Assembly: GCA_000514715.1 (NCBI GenBank)
Contig: AZWL01000007.1
Coordinates: 62,001 to 126,000, forward strand
Source of the DNA: Streptomyces sp. CNH099
Lineage (GTDB): Bacteria > Actinomycetota > Actinomycetes > Streptomycetales > Streptomycetaceae
DNA: 64,000 nucleotides
Direction: 5' to 3'
In this document: piece by piece, positions 24,614-35,737 of the stretch
How positions within the stretch are numbered: the stretch's first letter is position 1
Layout: each line of letters starts with the position of its first letter
Notes under the pieces: generated by a model
Seen by the model: only the letters and a program-made list of their open reading frames with translations
The model's database searches: none
What the model was told of the DNA's origin: nothing
Position numbers and translations under genes: made by a program

Positions 24614-25393
24614 ATGCCCGACATATCCCTGTTGACCCTGGTCACACTGTGTCTCGTCGCCGCCGCGGCGGGTTGGATCGACGCCGTCGTCGGCGGCGGC
24701 GGGCTGCTGTTGCTGCCCGCGCTCCTCCTCGGCTATCCGCACCACCAGCCCGCGTATCTGCTCGGCACGAACAAGGCCGTGGCCATCGTCGGCACCACCG
24801 CCGCGGCGGTGACGTACGCCCGCAGGTCCCCCGTCGACGTGCGGCTGGCGGTGCGCATCGGGGCGGCGGCGCTCGCCGGGTCGGCGCTGGGGGCGTTCTT
24901 CGCCGCCGGGGTGAGCAGCGAGGTGCTGCGGCCGGTGATCATGGGGGTGCTGCTCGCGGTGCTGGCGTTCGTCGTGCTGCGCCCGTCGTTCGGCACGGAC
25001 GCGCCCGCGACCGGTCCGGTGACGGCGCGGCGGGTGGCCGCCGCGGTGGCGCTGGCGGGGCTGGGCATCGGCTTCTACGACGGGCTGATCGGCCCGGGGA
25101 CGGGCACGTTCCTGGTGCTCGCGCTCACCGCCGTGCTGCACATGAACCTCGTGCAGGCGTCCGCCACCGCCAAGATCGTGAACGTGTGCACCAACTTCGG
25201 GGCGCTGGTGATGTTCTCGATCCAGGGCACGGTGCTGTGGTCGCTGGCCGCGCTGCTGGCGGTCTTCAATCTCGGCGGCGGCTGGCTCGGCGCGCACATG
25301 GCGCTGAAGAAGGGCAGCGGCTTCGTGCGCGGGGTGCTGGTCGTCACCGTCGTCGGGCTGGTCGCCAAGCTCGCCTACGATCAGTGGGCATGA
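24614..25393 (+). CDS. TSUP-family (TauE/SafE) membrane permease
   Basis: 259 residues with about eight hydrophobic helices. The paired family motifs GWIDAVVGGGGLLLLPALLL (start) and GIGFYDGLIGPGTGTFL (middle) are clear. The family moves sulfite, sulfonates or other small organic anions. ATG at 24614; the stop overlaps the cutA start as ATGA. It may serve the sulfur cassette to its left or belong to the nitrate locus. The substrate cannot be told from sequence. Confidence 0.88.
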   Translation: MPDISLLTLVTLCLVAAAAGWIDAVVGGGGLLLLPALLLGYPHHQPAYLLGTNKAVAIVGTTAAAVTYARRSPVDVRLAVRIGAAALAGSALGAFFAAGVSSEVLRPVIMGVLLAVLAFVVLRPSFGTDAPATGPVTARRVAAAVALAGLGIGFYDGLIGPGTGTFLVLALTAVLHMNLVQASATAKIVNVCTNFGALVMFSIQGTVLWSLAALLAVFNLGGGWLGAHMALKKGSGFVRGVLVVTVVGLVAKLAYDQWA

Positions 25394-25713
25394 CGGACTT
25401 CCTGACGGTACTCACGACGGCGGACGCCCGCGAGAAGGCCGAGGCGCTGGCCCGGGGCGCGGTGGAGGCGCGGCTGGCGGCGTGCGCGCAGGTGAGCGCC
25501 CCGGTCACGTCGGTCTACCGCTGGGAGGGCGCGGTCGAGGAGTCGACGGAGTGGCAGGTGCTGCTCAAGACGACGACGGCGCGGTACGCGGAGCTGGAGG
25601 CGCACCTGCGGGCGGCGCACGACTACGACGAGCCGGAGATCATCGCGACGCCGGTGACGCACGGGAGCGCCGGGTACCTGGCGTGGGTCGCGGACGAGAC
25701 GGCGGCGGGCTGA
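25390..25713 (+). CDS. cutA: CutA1 divalent-cation tolerance protein
   Basis: 107 residues, the usual CutA1 size. The ferredoxin-like fold is recognisable from TVLTTADAREKAEALARGAVE, RLAACAQVSAPVTSVYRWEG and EEWQVLLKT-type strands followed by HDYDEPEIIATPV. CutA1 forms stable trimers and is linked to copper and other divalent metal tolerance, though its biochemical role is unclear. Translationally coupled to the TSUP permease and followed by a strong hairpin. Confidence 0.93.
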   Translation: MTDFLTVLTTADAREKAEALARGAVEARLAACAQVSAPVTSVYRWEGAVEESTEWQVLLKTTTARYAELEAHLRAAHDYDEPEIIATPVTHGSAGYLAWVADETAAG

Positions 25714-25719
25714 GGTTGC

Positions 25720-25770
25720 GTACGGGACGGGCCCGGGGGGCGTAGCGCACGGCCGCCCCCGGGTCCGTAC
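25720..25770. terminator. Bidirectional terminator between cutA and nasA
   Basis: An outer stem GTACGG/CCGTAC (25720-25725 with 25765-25770) and an inner 8-bp stem CCCGGGGG/CCCCCGGG (25732-25739 with 25756-25763) form a long hairpin between two convergent genes. Confidence 0.75.
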
Positions 25771-25796
25771 GGAACGGGAAGCCGTTCGTACGCCCC

Positions 25797-27893
25797 CTAC
25801 TCCCCCGCCCGCTCCACCCGTACCGCGCACACCTTGAACTCCGGCATCCGCGACACCGGATCGAGCGCCGGGTTGGTCAGCGTGTTCGCCCGCCCCGCGC
25901 CCGGCCAGTGGAACGGCATGAACACCGTGTCCGGCCTGATCGCCGCGCTGATCCGGGCCGGGGCGACGGCCCGGCCGCGTCGGGAGAGAACCGCGACCGG
26001 GTCGCCTTCGTCGGCGCCCACGCGGGCGGCGAGCCGCGGGTGCATCTGCACGAACGGGCCGGGAGCGGCCGCGTTCAACTCGTCCACCCGGCGCGTCTGG
26101 GCGCCCGACTGGTAGTGCGCGAGTACCCGGCCCGTCGTCAGCCACACCGGGTACTCCGCGTCCGTCTCCTCCGCCGCCGGCCGGTGCTGCACGCCCGCGA
26201 ACCGCGCCCGCCCGTCCGGCGTCGCGAACCGGTCGAGGAACATCCGCGGCGTCGGCTCGCCGTCCTCCGGGCACGGCCAGAACACGCCGTCCTCCGCCTC
26301 GATCCGCTCGTACGTGATCCCCGAGTAGTCCGCCTTCCCGCCCGCCGACGCCCGCCGCAGCTCCGCGAAGACCTCCTCCGCCGCCGTCGGGAACCCCGCC
26401 GCCCGCGCCGGCGCCAGCCGCTCGGCGAGGCCGCGCAGCACGTCGAGGTCGCCGCGTACGCCCGGCGGCGGGTCGACGGCGCGGCGGCGCAGCAGCACCC
26501 GCCCCTCCAGGTTCGTGAGCGTGCCGGTCTCCTCGGCCCACTGCGTCACGGGCAGCACGACGTCCGCGAGCGCCGCGGTCTCCGACAGCACCACGTCCGC
26601 GACCGCCAGGAAGTCCAGCGACCGGATCCGCCGCTCGACGTGCGCGGCGCGCGGCGCGGAGACCACCGGGTTGGAGCCCATGAGCAGCAGCGCCCGGACG
26701 CCGTCCGGGCCGGGTGCGCCGAGCGCGTCGAGCAGTTCGTACGCGCTGCGCCCGGGGCCCGGCAGCGTGTCCGGGTCCACGCCCCAGACGGCGGCGACGT
26801 GGCGGCGGGCGGCGGGGTCGGTGAGCAGCCGGTAGCCGGGGAGCTGGTCGGCCTTCTGGCCGTGCTCGCGGCCGCCCTGCCCGTTGCCCTGGCCGGTGAG
26901 GCAGCCGTAGCCGGAGTACGGGCGCCCGGCGCGGCCGGTGGCCAGGCACAGATCGATCCACGCGCCGACGGTGTCGGTGCCCTTGGCCTGCTGCTCGGGG
27001 CCGCGGGCGGTGAGGACCATGGCGGACTCCGGCGTGCAGAACAGCTCCACGGCCCGGCGCAGCTGCGGCACGGGCACGCCGGTGATCCGCTCCACCAGCT
27101 CCGGCCAGTGCGCCATGGCGGTGGCGCGGGCGTCCGCCCAGCCGGTGGTGCGGGCGGCGATGAAGTCGTCGTCGGTGCGGCCCTCGGCGATCACGAGGTG
27201 CAGCAGGCCGAGGGCGAGCGCGAGGTCCGTGCCGGGGCGCGGGGCGAGGTGCAGGTCGGCCTGCTCGGCGGTGCGGGTGCGGCGCGGGTCGACGACGACG
27301 AGGGTGCCGCCGTTGGCGCGCAGCTCGGTGAAGTAGCGCAGGGCGGGCGGCATGGTCTCGGCGGGGTTGGCGCCGACGAGGACGACGCAGCCGGTGCGGG
27401 GGATGTCGGCGAGCGGGAAGGGCAGGCCGCGGTCGAGTCCGAAGGCGCGGGTGCCCGCGGCGGCGGCGGAGGACATGCAGAAGCGGCCGTTGTAGTCGAT
27501 CTGGGAGGTGCCGAGGACGATACGGGCGAACTTGCCGAGCGCGTACGCCTTCTCGTTCGTCAGCCCGCCGCCGCCGAAGACGCCGACGGCGTCCGGCCCG
27601 TGCGCGTCCCGGGCGCGGGCGAGGCCGGCGGCGACCCGGTCGAGGGCGTCCGGCCAGGAGGCCGGGCGGAGCGGGGCTGCCGGATCGTCGCGGTCGTCGC
27701 GTACCAGCGGCCCGGTCAGGCGGGCGGCGGAGTCCAGGACGGCGGGCGCGGTGCGGCCCTTGCCGCACAGGGCGCCGCGGTTGACGTCGAAGCCCGTGCG
27801 CTCCAGCACGTCGAGCCCGCCCTCTTCGGCGGCGGGTTTCAGCGTCATGCCGCACTGGAGCGAGCAGTACGGGCAGTGGGTGTCGACGTTCAT
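25797..27893 (-). CDS. nasA: Molybdopterin oxidoreductase, assimilatory nitrate reductase-like
   Basis: 698 residues. The N-terminal [4Fe-4S] motif is CPYCSLQCG (Cys 7, 10, 14) with a fourth cysteine in GALCGKGR. Molybdopterin-binding segments include YNGRFCMSSAAAAGTRAFG, GCVVLVGANPAETMP and the C-terminal MP-dinucleotide domain with TTGRVLAHYQSGAQTRR and FMPFHWPG. It likely reduces nitrate to nitrite for the nirBD enzyme encoded 7 kb away. No Tat signal, so cytoplasmic. ATG 27893 is chosen; a GTG two codons earlier is possible. It lacks a fused flavin domain and needs a separate electron donor. Confidence 0.88.
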   Translation of the reverse strand: MNVDTHCPYCSLQCGMTLKPAAEEGGLDVLERTGFDVNRGALCGKGRTAPAVLDSAARLTGPLVRDDRDDPAAPLRPASWPDALDRVAAGLARARDAHGPDAVGVFGGGGLTNEKAYALGKFARIVLGTSQIDYNGRFCMSSAAAAGTRAFGLDRGLPFPLADIPRTGCVVLVGANPAETMPPALRYFTELRANGGTLVVVDPRRTRTAEQADLHLAPRPGTDLALALGLLHLVIAEGRTDDDFIAARTTGWADARATAMAHWPELVERITGVPVPQLRRAVELFCTPESAMVLTARGPEQQAKGTDTVGAWIDLCLATGRAGRPYSGYGCLTGQGNGQGGREHGQKADQLPGYRLLTDPAARRHVAAVWGVDPDTLPGPGRSAYELLDALGAPGPDGVRALLLMGSNPVVSAPRAAHVERRIRSLDFLAVADVVLSETAALADVVLPVTQWAEETGTLTNLEGRVLLRRRAVDPPPGVRGDLDVLRGLAERLAPARAAGFPTAAEEVFAELRRASAGGKADYSGITYERIEAEDGVFWPCPEDGEPTPRMFLDRFATPDGRARFAGVQHRPAAEETDAEYPVWLTTGRVLAHYQSGAQTRRVDELNAAAPGPFVQMHPRLAARVGADEGDPVAVLSRRGRAVAPARISAAIRPDTVFMPFHWPGAGRANTLTNPALDPVSRMPEFKVCAVRVERAGE

Positions 27894-28053
27894 GCACACG
27901 AGGGTGCGGGACGGATGTCACCCCTGGTGGACAGCGATATTACGGGACGGGTTCGCCGCCCTCAGCGGACGGGTCGGGCGGGCGTGAGCAGCCGTCAACA
28001 CGGTGACGCGGGGGTGAAACAGCGGCGCAACGACGCTGCGCCAGGCTCGCCCC
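27894..28053. promoter_or_regulatory. Divergent promoter region nasA / chelatase-like gene
   Basis: 160 bases between start codons of divergent nitrogen-related genes. It contains GTGAC at 28003-28007 and GAAAC at 28016-28020, which resemble GlnR half-sites, but the spacing is 8 rather than the usual 6. No confident -10/-35 was seen. Confidence 0.45.
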
Positions 28054-29124
28054 ATGACGGCCACACCACCGCCTCCGGGAACCGCCGCAGCGCCGATGAC
28101 CAGGACCGCCGCCGGGGTGAGCGCGCGGCCGCCGGCGGCGGGCCCCGGGCGCGGCCGCCCGGGGGTCCCGGCGCTGGTGGCGGTGGCGCACGGGAGCCGG
28201 GATCCGGCGGCGGTGCGTACCGTACGGGCGCTGCTGGCGGCGGTACGGGCGCTGCGGCCGGAGGTGCCGGTGCGGCTGGGGCACGTGGAGCTGAACGAGC
28301 CGCTGCTGGCGGACACGCTGGAGGTGCTGGCGCGGGAGGGGGGCGAGGCGGTGCTGGTGCCGCTGCTGTTCGGGCGGGGCCACCACGTGACGCGGGACAT
28401 CCCGGAGACGCTGGCGGCAGCGGAGGCGGGGGCACCCGGGCCCGACGCGGCCGGCAGACGGTACGGCGCCGGCCCGCCGGGTCCGGCCGGCCGGCCGGCC
28501 GCAGGCAGCCGGCCCGGCCCGGCCGAGTGGCCCGACGCGGCCCGCGTGCGCGACCGCGCCACCCCCGCCGAAGGCGGACCGCCCGGCGCGGGCAGCCGCC
28601 CGGCCACCGCGGACCGGCCCGCCGCCGGCCAGCCCGGCGCAGCCGAGTACGCGCCCGTACGGCCGTTCTCCGCGCGGGTCGCGGCGCCCCTGGGGCCGCA
28701 CCCGCTGCTGGCCGACGCGCTCGCCGCGCGGCTGGCGGAGGCCGGCTGGCGCGGCGGCGACGGGGTGGTGCTCGCCGCCGCCGGGTCCCGCGCCGCCCGG
28801 TCGGCGGCGGACACGGAGGCCACCGCGGCGCTGCTGGCCGCCCGGCTCGGGGTGCCGGTGCTGCCGGCGTACGCGTCGGCCGCCGCGCCGACCGTCGCGG
28901 AGGCGGCCCGTACCCTCGCCGCCCGCGGCCGCCGCCGTATCGGCGTGGCCTGCTGCTTCACGGCGCCGGGCCTCTTCGCCCGGCGCACCGCGGCGGACGC
29001 CGCGGCGCTGGGCCTGCCCGTCGCGGCGCCGCTGGGCGCGCACCCGGCGCTCGCGCGGCTCGTACTCCACCGCTACGACGAACAGCTCGCCGCCCGCCGC
29101 GGGGCCGTCCGCACCGCGGCCTGA
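28054..29124 (+). CDS. Sirohydrochlorin chelatase-like (CbiX family) protein
   Basis: 356 residues made of two CbiX-like halves. The N-half (about 44-130) keeps the metal-site histidines in VAVAHGSRDP and PLLFGRGHHVTRDIP. The C-half (about 205-350) has AAAGSRAAR and CCFTAPGLFARR in those places, so it is probably non-catalytic. Between them is an unusually long Pro/Gly/Ala/Arg linker of roughly 75 residues. The family inserts Fe or Co into sirohydrochlorin. With sirohaem-dependent nirB nearby, ferrochelatase duty is likely. The N-terminal 40 residues are also low-complexity, and a later start is possible. Confidence 0.85.
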   Translation: MTATPPPPGTAAAPMTRTAAGVSARPPAAGPGRGRPGVPALVAVAHGSRDPAAVRTVRALLAAVRALRPEVPVRLGHVELNEPLLADTLEVLAREGGEAVLVPLLFGRGHHVTRDIPETLAAAEAGAPGPDAAGRRYGAGPPGPAGRPAAGSRPGPAEWPDAARVRDRATPAEGGPPGAGSRPATADRPAAGQPGAAEYAPVRPFSARVAAPLGPHPLLADALAARLAEAGWRGGDGVVLAAAGSRAARSAADTEATAALLAARLGVPVLPAYASAAAPTVAEAARTLAARGRRRIGVACCFTAPGLFARRTAADAAALGLPVAAPLGAHPALARLVLHRYDEQLAARRGAVRTAA

Positions 29125-29243
29125 GCGCACGCCACGCCGACGTCGCCGCAGGGTTCTCTCCCCCCGCCGTCCGCCTCTACCCTGACGGCCCAGGCACCCG
29201 GGCCGAGGGGACGGGCCCGGGCCGAGGAGAAGGGCAGCCGGCG

Positions 29244-30170
29244 ATGGCGGCGTGGACGGTGAGCGACATTCCGGACCAGACGGGCCGCGTGGCGGTGGTC
29301 ACCGGGTCGAACGGCGGCGTCGGCTACCCCGTCGCCCGCGAGTTCGCCCGCCGCGGCGCGCACGTGGTCCTCGCCTGCCGCAGCGAGCGCCGCGGCACCG
29401 AGGCGTGCGCGCGGCTGCGGGCGGAGGTGCCGGCCGCCGAGGTGGAGTTCCGCCCGCTGGACCTCGCCGAGCTGGCCTCCGTACGGGACTTCGCCCACGG
29501 CTTCGCCGCCGACCGCCTCGACCTGCTGGTCAACAACGCGGGCGTGATGGCGCTGCCGTACCGCGAGACCGCCGACGGCTTCGAGATGCAGATGGGGGTG
29601 AACCACTTCGGCCACTTCGCCCTCACCGGCCTGCTGCTGCCGAAGCTCCTGGCGACCCCCGGGGCCCGCGTCGTCAGCGTGTCCAGCATCGCGCACCTCG
29701 CCGCCCGGGTGGACCCCGCCGACCTCGGCTCCCGGAGCGACTACCGCCCCTTCCGCGCGTACGCCCGCACCAAGTCGGCGAACCTGCTCTTCGTCCACGA
29801 GCTGGCCCGCCGGCTGGCCGCGTCCGGCTCGGACGTCGTCGCCGCCGCGGCCCACCCCGGCTACGCCGCCACCAACCTGCAGCTCGTCGGCCCCCGCATG
29901 GAGGGCCGCCGGCTCGCCGAGCGGCTGAACCTCCTCGGCTACCGGGCCTTCGCCCAGTCCGCCGACCAGGGCGCGCTGCCGGTGCTCTTCGCCGCCACCG
30001 CCCCGGAGGTCCGCCCCGACGCGTTCATCGGCACCCGGCTGCAGGGCTGGCGCGGCGGGCCCGCGCGGTCCTGGCGGGCGCGGTGGACGCTGGACGACGC
30101 GGCGTCGGAGGGGCTGTGGGAGCACTCGGTGAAGCTGACGGGCGTCGCCTACGAGGCGCTGGCGCCGTGA
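29244..30170 (+). CDS. Short-chain dehydrogenase/reductase (retinol dehydrogenase-like SDR)
   Basis: 308 residues. The cofactor motif is VVTGSNGGVGYPVAREFA (TGxxxGxG) near residues 17-35, LLVNNAGVM follows, and the catalytic triad appears as SVSSIAH (Ser) and YARTKSANLL (Tyr-x3-Lys). The acidic/basic pattern CRSERRG after strand 2 suggests NADP preference. The ATG at 29244 follows a GAGGAGAAGGG stretch. It is a single-gene unit without informative neighbours. Substrate unknown. Confidence 0.9.
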   Translation: MAAWTVSDIPDQTGRVAVVTGSNGGVGYPVAREFARRGAHVVLACRSERRGTEACARLRAEVPAAEVEFRPLDLAELASVRDFAHGFAADRLDLLVNNAGVMALPYRETADGFEMQMGVNHFGHFALTGLLLPKLLATPGARVVSVSSIAHLAARVDPADLGSRSDYRPFRAYARTKSANLLFVHELARRLAASGSDVVAAAAHPGYAATNLQLVGPRMEGRRLAERLNLLGYRAFAQSADQGALPVLFAATAPEVRPDAFIGTRLQGWRGGPARSWRARWTLDDAASEGLWEHSVKLTGVAYEALAP

Positions 30171-30280
30171 GGCGCCGGGCGACCCTCCGCGAGGCCCCGG
30201 AGGCCCTCGTACCCTCCCGGTAGCCCGGCCGGGCCCGGTCCCCGCTTGTTGGACTGCAGGGAACCCGCGGCCGAACGGGC

Positions 30281-30302
30281 GTTCACTCTCTGTCAACCTC
30301 GC
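30281..30302 (+). promoter_or_regulatory. PHO-box-like direct repeat upstream of the PhoX gene
   Basis: GTTCACTCTCT followed directly by GTCAACCTCGC gives two 11-bp units matching the Streptomyces PhoP unit core GTTCACC at 6 and 5 of 7 positions. It lies 65 bp before the PhoX-like start, a position suiting phosphate-starvation control by PhoR-PhoP. Confidence 0.6.
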
Positions 30303-30366
30303 GGCCCTACCGTTCGAAACGCGGCCCGCGGGCGGCTGTCCCGGGCTCCCCCACCTCAAGGAGTGG

Positions 30367-31536
30367 ATGGTCGTGCAGCGCCGTTCTTTCCTGCGCGGAG
30401 CGGTCGTCGGCGGTTCGGCGGCGGCGTTCGGCGGCAGCCTGTGGATGGGGGCGGCCGCGGCGGACCCGGCGCAGCCGGGGACCGGGCCGTACGGAGGGCT
30501 GGGGCCGGCCGACGGGAACGGGATCCGGCTGCCCGAGGGCTTCACCAGCCGCGTCGTGGCGCGGTCCGGGCAGCCGGTGGCGGACACGTCGTACACCTGG
30601 CACCCGGCGCCCGACGGCGGCGCCTGCTTCGCCGACGGCGACGGCTGGATCTACGTCTCCAACTCCGAGGTCACCCCCTCCGGCGGCGCGGGCTCGATCC
30701 GCTTCACCGCCGCCGGCGAGGTGGCGGGCGCGTACCGCATCCTGTCGGGGACGCGGCAGAACTGCGCGGGCGGCCAGACGCCGTGGAACACCTGGCTGTC
30801 GTGCGAGGAGGTCGACCGCGGCTACGTCTACGAGACCGACCCCCGGGGCGCGAACGCCGCCGTGCGGCGCGACGCGATGGGCCGCTTCAAGCACGAGGCG
30901 GCGGCCGCGGACCCGCAGCGGCGGGTCGTCTACCTCACCGAGGACGTCTCCGACGGCTGCTTCTACCGCTTCCGGCCCGCCACCTGGGGCTCGCTGTCCG
31001 CGGGCACCCTGGAGGTGCTGCGCATGGGCCCCGGCACCTCGGGCCCGGTGACGTGGGCGCCGGTGCCGGACCCGAGCGGCGCGTCGACGGCGACGCGGCA
31101 CCAGGTGGCGGGCGCCAGGCGCTTCGACGGCGGCGAGGGCTGCCACTACTCCGGCGCCGCGGGCATCTGCTGGTTCACGACGAAGGGCGACGGCCGGGTC
31201 TGGCAGTACGACGCGGCGGCGGAGACCCTGGAGCTGGCCTACGATGACTCCCTCGTCCCGGGCACCGCCCCGCTCACCGGCGTCGACAACGTCACCGGCA
31301 GCCGCTCCGGCGACCTCTACGTCGCGGAGGACGGCGGCATCATGGAGATCTGCCTGATCACCCCGGACGACGTCGTCGCCCCGTTCCTGCGCGTCGAGGG
31401 CCAGGGCCGCTCGGAGATCACGGGCCCGGCCTTCACCCCGGACGGCACCCGCCTGTACTTCTCCAGCCAGCGCGGCACCACGGGCAGTTCCTCCGGCGGC
31501 ATCACGTACGAGGTGACCGGCCCCTTCCGCACGTGA
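30367..31536 (+). CDS. PhoX-like (DUF839) protein, Tat-exported
   Basis: 389 residues. The N-terminus RRSFLRGAVVGGSAAAFGG is a twin-arginine signal (RRxFLxG), so the folded protein is exported. The mature part shows the beta-propeller segments of PhoX/DUF839: YTWHPAPDGGACF, GWIYVSNSE, NTWLSCEEVDRGYVYE, YLTEDVSDGCFYRF and GDLYVAEDGG. PhoX enzymes are Ca/Fe-dependent alkaline phosphatases. This short form may be a diverged phosphatase or sugar-phosphate lactonase-like protein. The PHO-box-like repeat upstream supports a phosphate-scavenging role. Confidence 0.87.
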   Translation: MVVQRRSFLRGAVVGGSAAAFGGSLWMGAAAADPAQPGTGPYGGLGPADGNGIRLPEGFTSRVVARSGQPVADTSYTWHPAPDGGACFADGDGWIYVSNSEVTPSGGAGSIRFTAAGEVAGAYRILSGTRQNCAGGQTPWNTWLSCEEVDRGYVYETDPRGANAAVRRDAMGRFKHEAAAADPQRRVVYLTEDVSDGCFYRFRPATWGSLSAGTLEVLRMGPGTSGPVTWAPVPDPSGASTATRHQVAGARRFDGGEGCHYSGAAGICWFTTKGDGRVWQYDAAAETLELAYDDSLVPGTAPLTGVDNVTGSRSGDLYVAEDGGIMEICLITPDDVVAPFLRVEGQGRSEITGPAFTPDGTRLYFSSQRGTTGSSSGGITYEVTGPFRT

Positions 31537-31538
31537 CC

Positions 31539-31577
31539 GCTCCGGCGCCGGTTTCAGCCGACCGGCGGTGCCGGAGC
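31539..31577 (+). terminator. Hairpin after the PhoX-like gene
   Basis: GCTCCGGC pairs with GCCGGAGC (31539-31546 with 31570-31577), with an additional inner CGGT/ACCG pairing, beginning 3 bases after the stop. Confidence 0.65.
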
Positions 31578-31651
31578 ACGGCGGCGGGGGGCACGGTGAG
31601 GAGTGCCGTGGCCGCCCGGCGCGGTCAGCCCCGTGTCCGCAGGAGTGGATC

Positions 31652-32716
31652 ATGCCCGAGTCCGCCGCCCCGGTCATCACCGAACTCAGCAGGCCGGAGG
31701 TACGGCTCCGCAAGTCGGCCGGCGGACAGGTCGCCACCGAGAGCCTGTCCATCTCCGGCACCGGCCTGGCGAAGAAGGGGAAGACCACCGACGTCTCCCT
31801 CACCGTGAACGGAAACCCCGTCCAGGCGGAGTCCGGTTTCCGCCTGTCGGGCTCGTGCCTGGTGACGGGGGTCCGGTTCCCGCTTCCCGCCGACACGGGC
31901 GGCACGTACGACCTGAAGGTCACCGTGGACGGCGCGCCCAGCGCCGCGAAGTCCCTGACGGTCGTCGCCGGCGGAGCCGCGAAGTCCGACGAGTACCCGC
32001 GCGACGGGCAGTACCTCAAGAACCCGTCGAGCCCGCACACCGGCAACATGTTCGACTTCCGGAAGTCGACCGTCGGCGCGATCCTGCGGGCGAACTACAC
32101 GTGCCACGTCGGTTACGTCTCGTCGGTGGCCTCCGGCACGGGCGACGGCTCCGAGCTGCACATCCCGCGCGTCGTGCCGTCCCTGTACGCACCGTCCCCG
32201 GCCTCCGGCACGGTGACCGAGCTGTATCTCCACGGGGCCGCGTACTCCGAGCTGGCCAAGCAGGTCGACAAGCACAAGAGCGATCAGAACTACCGGATCT
32301 GCCTGACCGTCACGCAGGTGAACGGTCTGCTGCTGGGCCGTTCACTGTTCCACCACAGCGTCAACTACCACTCCGCCGTGGTCTACGGCAGGCCCACGTT
32401 CGTCGCCGACGCGGACAAGGAGAAGGCCCTCGGACTGCTCACCGAGCACATCGTGCCCGGCCGCTGGGCGGACACCACGGTCCGCCGCCCCAGCACCTGC
32501 GAAAAGGACTGGACCTCGCTGATCAGAGTGGAGATCACCGGTGCCGCCGCCAAGGTCCGGGACGGCGACGTCGGTGACGAGACCTACGACGTGGAACGCA
32601 ACAAGTGCTGGGCCGGCGTCGTCCCCGTCCGCAACGTCTACGGGCCCGCCCTGACGGCCGCGGGTGTCAGTCCCGACCTGCCGGTCCCGGAGTACGTCCG
32701 GAAACTGCGGCGGTGA
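31652..32716 (+). CDS. Ig-like domain fused to a pyridoxamine-5'-phosphate-oxidase-like FMN-binding split barrel
   Basis: 354 residues, ATG with AGGAG 6 bases upstream. Residues about 5-110 read as a beta-sandwich (IPT/Ig-like: PVITELSRPEVRLRKS, LSISGTGLAKKGKTTDVSLTVNG, GGTYDLKVTVDG). Residues about 125-354 match PPOx/nitroimidazole-resistance-like proteins: VGAILRANYTCHVGYVSS, ELYLHGAAYSELAK, VNGLLLGRSLFHHSVNYHSAVVYGRP and HIVPGRWADTTVRRP. These proteins bind FMN, F420 or haem. No signal peptide or anchor is seen. The N-terminal domain is not part of the usual family architecture, and its composition (Lys, Ser, Thr-rich) differs from neighbours. Confidence 0.82.
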   Translation: MPESAAPVITELSRPEVRLRKSAGGQVATESLSISGTGLAKKGKTTDVSLTVNGNPVQAESGFRLSGSCLVTGVRFPLPADTGGTYDLKVTVDGAPSAAKSLTVVAGGAAKSDEYPRDGQYLKNPSSPHTGNMFDFRKSTVGAILRANYTCHVGYVSSVASGTGDGSELHIPRVVPSLYAPSPASGTVTELYLHGAAYSELAKQVDKHKSDQNYRICLTVTQVNGLLLGRSLFHHSVNYHSAVVYGRPTFVADADKEKALGLLTEHIVPGRWADTTVRRPSTCEKDWTSLIRVEITGAAAKVRDGDVGDETYDVERNKCWAGVVPVRNVYGPALTAAGVSPDLPVPEYVRKLRR

Positions 32717-32742
32717 CGTGGAGAGAAGCGGGCCGCCGAGAT

Positions 32743-32776
32743 GAGGGGCGGCGCCCCCGCACGGGCGCCGCCCCTC
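32743..32776. terminator. Bidirectional terminator (14-bp perfect stem)
   Basis: 32743-32756 pairs perfectly with 32763-32776 (loop CCGCAC) between the convergent Ig-PPOx gene and ppdK. Confidence 0.85.
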
Positions 32777-32878
32777 TCGGATCCGGTCTGCCGTCGGGTG
32801 AGGGTCAGGGCGAACGCCGACGACGGCCGGAGGTTCGTAGGGCCGGGATCCGGACGGCCGGGTCCGGGTGGCCCGGGG

Positions 32879-35737
<2,859 letters not shown>

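Noticed and set aside
24486..25713. Long plus-strand frame continuing from the TusA start through the TSUP gene into cutA as one fusion protein
   Set aside because: The middle is an out-of-frame shadow of the TSUP permease. The frames agree with cutA only by chance, and both permease and cutA have their own starts.
28003..28020. GTGAC and GAAAC between nasA and the chelatase-like gene as a GlnR box
   Set aside because: The half-sites are separated by 8 bases where GlnR sites have 6, so the match is not good enough to call.
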